From positions 1-61,896 of the forward strand of contig NZ_LVWI01000055.1 of the NCBI RefSeq assembly GCF_001909055.1: DNA of 61,896 nucleotides, written 5' to 3'. Both the position numbers and the translations under genes were made by a program. The first letter of the stretch is position 1. Each line of letters starts with the position of its first letter. Positions 59,940 to 61,896 of this stretch are shown one piece after another. The notes under the pieces were generated by a model. The model had not been told where the DNA came from and made no database searches. It saw only the letters and a list, made by a program, of their open reading frames with translations. Origin of the DNA: Paenibacillus helianthi. Its GTDB lineage: Bacteria > Bacillota > Bacilli > Paenibacillales > Paenibacillaceae.

Positions 59940-60437
59940 ATGATCAAAAAAAGACGTTGGCTCACCTTTCTTCTGGCTATGATTCCGGGAATCGGACATC
60001 TGTATTTAGGCTTCAAAAAATTGGGTCTTGAGTATATGATTGGAGCAGCACTGTGTATTATCTTTATCCCTTCCATGCCAACGGTTTTCCCGTTCGCATT
60101 GGCTGCTCTGTGGTTCTATCAATTATTTGATGCCCTTCAGAAAGCCGCGTGGATGAAAATAGCTGCCGAAGAGCATGAGCGTATGATGTTCCACCCTGAT
60201 AGTTACGGTGTGCCCTGGAGTATGGGGATGCCTGCCAGTCCGGCTTATCCGAATGATGAAGTTAGTCCGGTCTGGGTCGGTTTTGGCTGTGTAACTGCGG
60301 GCATTCTGCTGCTGATCATTACCACCTTTCCGGGGCTCTGGGATTTACTCACCGATATGAATATCGGATCCATTCTGTTGTCCCTGGGGCTGATCGGCTA
60401 CGGGCTGAGAATGCTGAAGAAAAATCCAAAAGTATAG
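59940..60437 (+). CDS. Small membrane protein of the ECF operon
   Basis: The 165-residue protein has about four helices: TFLLAMIPGIGHLYLGFKK (TM2-like GxGHLYLG start), YMIGAALCIIFIPSM, VWVGFGCVTAGILLLIITTF and IGSILLSLGLIGYGLRML. The middle loop is His/Met/Pro-rich. AGGAGG precedes the ATG. It lies between the anti-sigma gene and the DUF4097 gene and is probably part of the same stress response. Function unknown. Confidence 0.75.
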   Translation: MIKKRRWLTFLLAMIPGIGHLYLGFKKLGLEYMIGAALCIIFIPSMPTVFPFALAALWFYQLFDALQKAAWMKIAAEEHERMMFHPDSYGVPWSMGMPASPAYPNDEVSPVWVGFGCVTAGILLLIITTFPGLWDLLTDMNIGSILLSLGLIGYGLRMLKKNPKV

Positions 60438-60456
60438 AGAAATGGGGAAATGAACA

Positions 60457-61548
60457 ATGGCGAGATGGAAGATCGGCAGTTTTACCGCAGCTTTGGGCTG
60501 CATCATGTTGGGGGGGATTATTGCACTGGCCCAATTTGATGTGGTTACTTACCAGGCGCTTGCTTATCTCTGGCCTGCACTACTTATATTGTTCGGGCTG
60601 GAGACACTGCTCCGGATATTTATTAAGTCCGATGCCAAAACCCGTGTTAGCGGCTGGGCTATTGTCCTGATCGTGGTATTGGTTGCAGCAAGCGGTGCCC
60701 AGAGGGTGCTGGCCGATGGCTCGCTCAGCGGGATTTTTGGAAGAACACAGCTTGTGCCGGTAAACGGAACAGTGGATGTGCAGGCAGGGATCAAAAATGT
60801 GAAGATTGAACTGCCACACGGTAAGGTTAAGCTGAGCGGTGTGGACGGAAATACGCTTGACTATGAGGGGAAGCTGGAAGTGCCGGGGAAATCGGAAAGT
60901 GACGGGTCAAGCGCACTGGAGCAGAAGTGGTCAGTTGTAGCAGAAGGAGACACCTTGACTATGAAGCTTGAAGGGGATTCCGGCTGGCTCTCCAACATTC
61001 ATATTGGATTTAATTTCAAAGATCCCTATATAAATGTCAACCTTCCCAGCAATCTTGCAGTAGAGGTTGAAACCAGTGACGGATCGATTGAAGCTGGAAA
61101 TTTGAAGTCTGGTGTTGAAATGAACACTAGTAATGGAAGACTGGACATTCATGATGTAGCCGGCGGTGTAGATGCGCACACCAGCAATGGGACATTAACT
61201 GTGCAGAATGTGCAGGGTGAAGTGAAGCTGGTTAGCTCCAATGGTGCTCTGAATCTTGGCAATATCGACGGTTCGCTGTATGCCAAGAGCAGCAACGGCA
61301 AGATCACGATTAACTCGGCGATCACCGGCGGATGGGAGTGTTCCTCCAGCAATGGCAAGATTGTAGTAGGCCTGCCAGCTGTTACCGATGCAACGATTAC
61401 TGCAGATACCAGCAACGGCTCTCTGAAAGGGAATGTCAAATGGGATGGTGACGATAACAGTCACGGAACTGCTGTGCTCGGGAGCGGGACGCACAAAGTC
61501 TCCTTGTCTACGAGTAACGGATCAGTGACAGTGGATACGGCAGAATAA
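60457..61548 (+). CDS. DUF4097/toast-rack beta-repeat envelope protein (LiaF-like N-terminus)
   Basis: The 363-residue protein has about three membrane helices at the N-terminus (about residues 8-85: FTAALGCIMLGGIIALAQF, LAYLWPALLILFGLETLL, WAIVLIVVLVAAS), resembling the LiaI/LiaF membrane domain, and a long external beta-helix-like region built of TSNGxLxxxxxxG repeats (about 195-360: ETSDGSIEAGNL, NTSNGRLDIHDV, HTSNGTLTVQNV, SSNGALNLGNI, SSNGKITINS). This is the DUF4097/toast-rack fold. Such proteins often sit in envelope-stress operons, and one here beside an ECF sigma supports that. Confidence 0.82.
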   Translation: MARWKIGSFTAALGCIMLGGIIALAQFDVVTYQALAYLWPALLILFGLETLLRIFIKSDAKTRVSGWAIVLIVVLVAASGAQRVLADGSLSGIFGRTQLVPVNGTVDVQAGIKNVKIELPHGKVKLSGVDGNTLDYEGKLEVPGKSESDGSSALEQKWSVVAEGDTLTMKLEGDSGWLSNIHIGFNFKDPYINVNLPSNLAVEVETSDGSIEAGNLKSGVEMNTSNGRLDIHDVAGGVDAHTSNGTLTVQNVQGEVKLVSSNGALNLGNIDGSLYAKSSNGKITINSAITGGWECSSSNGKIVVGLPAVTDATITADTSNGSLKGNVKWDGDDNSHGTAVLGSGTHKVSLSTSNGSVTVDTAE

Positions 61549-61593
61549 CTGGGAGTTTAGACCGGATGCGGATAAAAAGAGCTGTTGTGCCTG

Positions 61594-61896
61594 GCAGGGG
61601 ACTGCCCCCTGTTTGTGAGACAGTGATCAAAACACCTTGCAAGTTTAAGCAGCCAGTCGCCGAAAATCCACCGGCGACTGGTTATTTAGTTTCGCCTGAA
61701 TCCGAATTGAGTTATAGTAGGTGATGTAGTCTCGAACGGTCTGTTCAACGATTGCAGTCGTTGTACACATAAGATCTTCGAGGTAGAACGTTTCAGACTT
61801 TAGGGTGGAATGAAACGACTCAATGGGGGCATTATCAGCGGGCGTTCCTTTACGGGACATGCTCATGGTAATGCCTTTTCCCTTGACTACCGCCTG
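61594..61896 (-). mobile_element. IS3-family insertion sequence, end fragment
   Basis: The element runs off the right edge. Its inner end is probably near 61594-61625, where GGACTGCCCCCTGTTTGTGAGACAG resembles IS150/IS3-type terminal repeats. The transposase 3' part lies within. The exact terminus was not confirmed because the other end is outside the window. Confidence 0.6.
61645..61896 (-). CDS. IS3-family transposase (OrfB), C-terminal part
   Basis: The frame is open to the window edge and reads ITMSMSRKGTPADNAPIESF, then HSTLKSETF and VRDYITYYNSIRIQAKLNNQSPVDFR. This is the end of the rve integrase core; the final Glu of DDE is in NAPIES. The first two acids lie beyond the edge. The truncation is by the window, not by mutation as far as visible. 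Confidence 0.88.
   Translation of the reverse strand, partial: QAVVKGKGITMSMSRKGTPADNAPIESFHSTLKSETFYLEDLMCTTTAIVEQTVRDYITYYNSIRIQAKLNNQSPVDFRRLAA

Noticed and set aside
1..61896. tRNA, rRNA or prophage genes
   Set aside because: No cloverleaf-like tRNA sequence, rRNA text or phage structural gene was recognised anywhere in the window.

Overview
The window reads as a chromosomal segment of a spore-forming low-GC Gram-positive bacterium, most likely a Paenibacillus. The grounds are strong AGGAGG ribosome-binding sites, a gerA-type spore germinant receptor operon, a leucine T-box in front of an ilv-leu operon, an ATT-started infC behind an L20-type leader, a SigM-like sigma/anti-sigma pair, and many Bacillus-style gene pairs (ytqA-mnmM, nupNOPQ, tetR-yhgE). 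No rRNA, tRNA, CRISPR array or prophage was seen. The first ~2 kb (two acetyltransferases) looks more AT-rich than the rest, and the right edge cuts into an IS3-family element, so accessory DNA lies at both ends.

Layout. 0-3 kb: acetyltransferases, an XRE/MmyB-type regulator and a decayed reading frame. 3-14 kb: SigM-like ECF sigma with its membrane anti-sigma, a phosphoesterase, a HAD phosphatase, ApbE, a TetR-YhgE pair, two glycosyltransferases and a DsbA-like protein. 14-23 kb: oleate hydratase with a TetR regulator, small membrane and unknown proteins, an RluA-type pseudouridine synthase, and the germinant receptor operon (A, B, C subunits plus a small membrane protein). 23-34 kb: RecQ, a B12-binding radical SAM protein, a candidate type I toxin locus, an alpha/beta hydrolase, ManA, the ytqA-mnmM-VOC tRNA-modification operon, TrmB, and lipid and envelope enzymes. 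35-44 kb: a membrane GT2, infC-rpmI-rplT, an acyl-CoA thioesterase, the nucleoside ABC transporter nupNOPQ and a small Sm-like/Gly-Tyr-rich protein. 44-50 kb: T-box and ilvB-ilvN-ilvC-leuA. 50-59 kb: a 1226-residue LPXTG adhesin, with a SARP-type response regulator and an unusual double-kinase hybrid sensor beside it. 59-61.5 kb: a second ECF sigma operon with zinc-finger anti-sigma and two envelope proteins. 61.6 kb to the end: IS3 transposase fragment.

The most interesting unexplained signal is a repeated ~85-120 nt 5' leader found three times (near 11.7 kb, 28.35 kb on the minus strand, and 43.8 kb). Each copy sits immediately before the Shine-Dalgarno of an unrelated gene: a glycosyltransferase, an alpha/beta hydrolase, and the Sm-like/Gly-Tyr-rich protein. 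Each has an AGTTTTG-type arm able to pair with a CAAAACT-type arm that abuts the Shine-Dalgarno. In one copy both arms are shortened by one base in step, which supports a real stem. A further upstream copy of the right arm could compete for the same pairing partner, giving a switch-like layout. Other points worth checking are the 27-residue holin-like toxin with a possible antisense RNA, perfect intercistronic hairpins in nup and ilv-leu, and the double-kinase sensor next to the adhesin.
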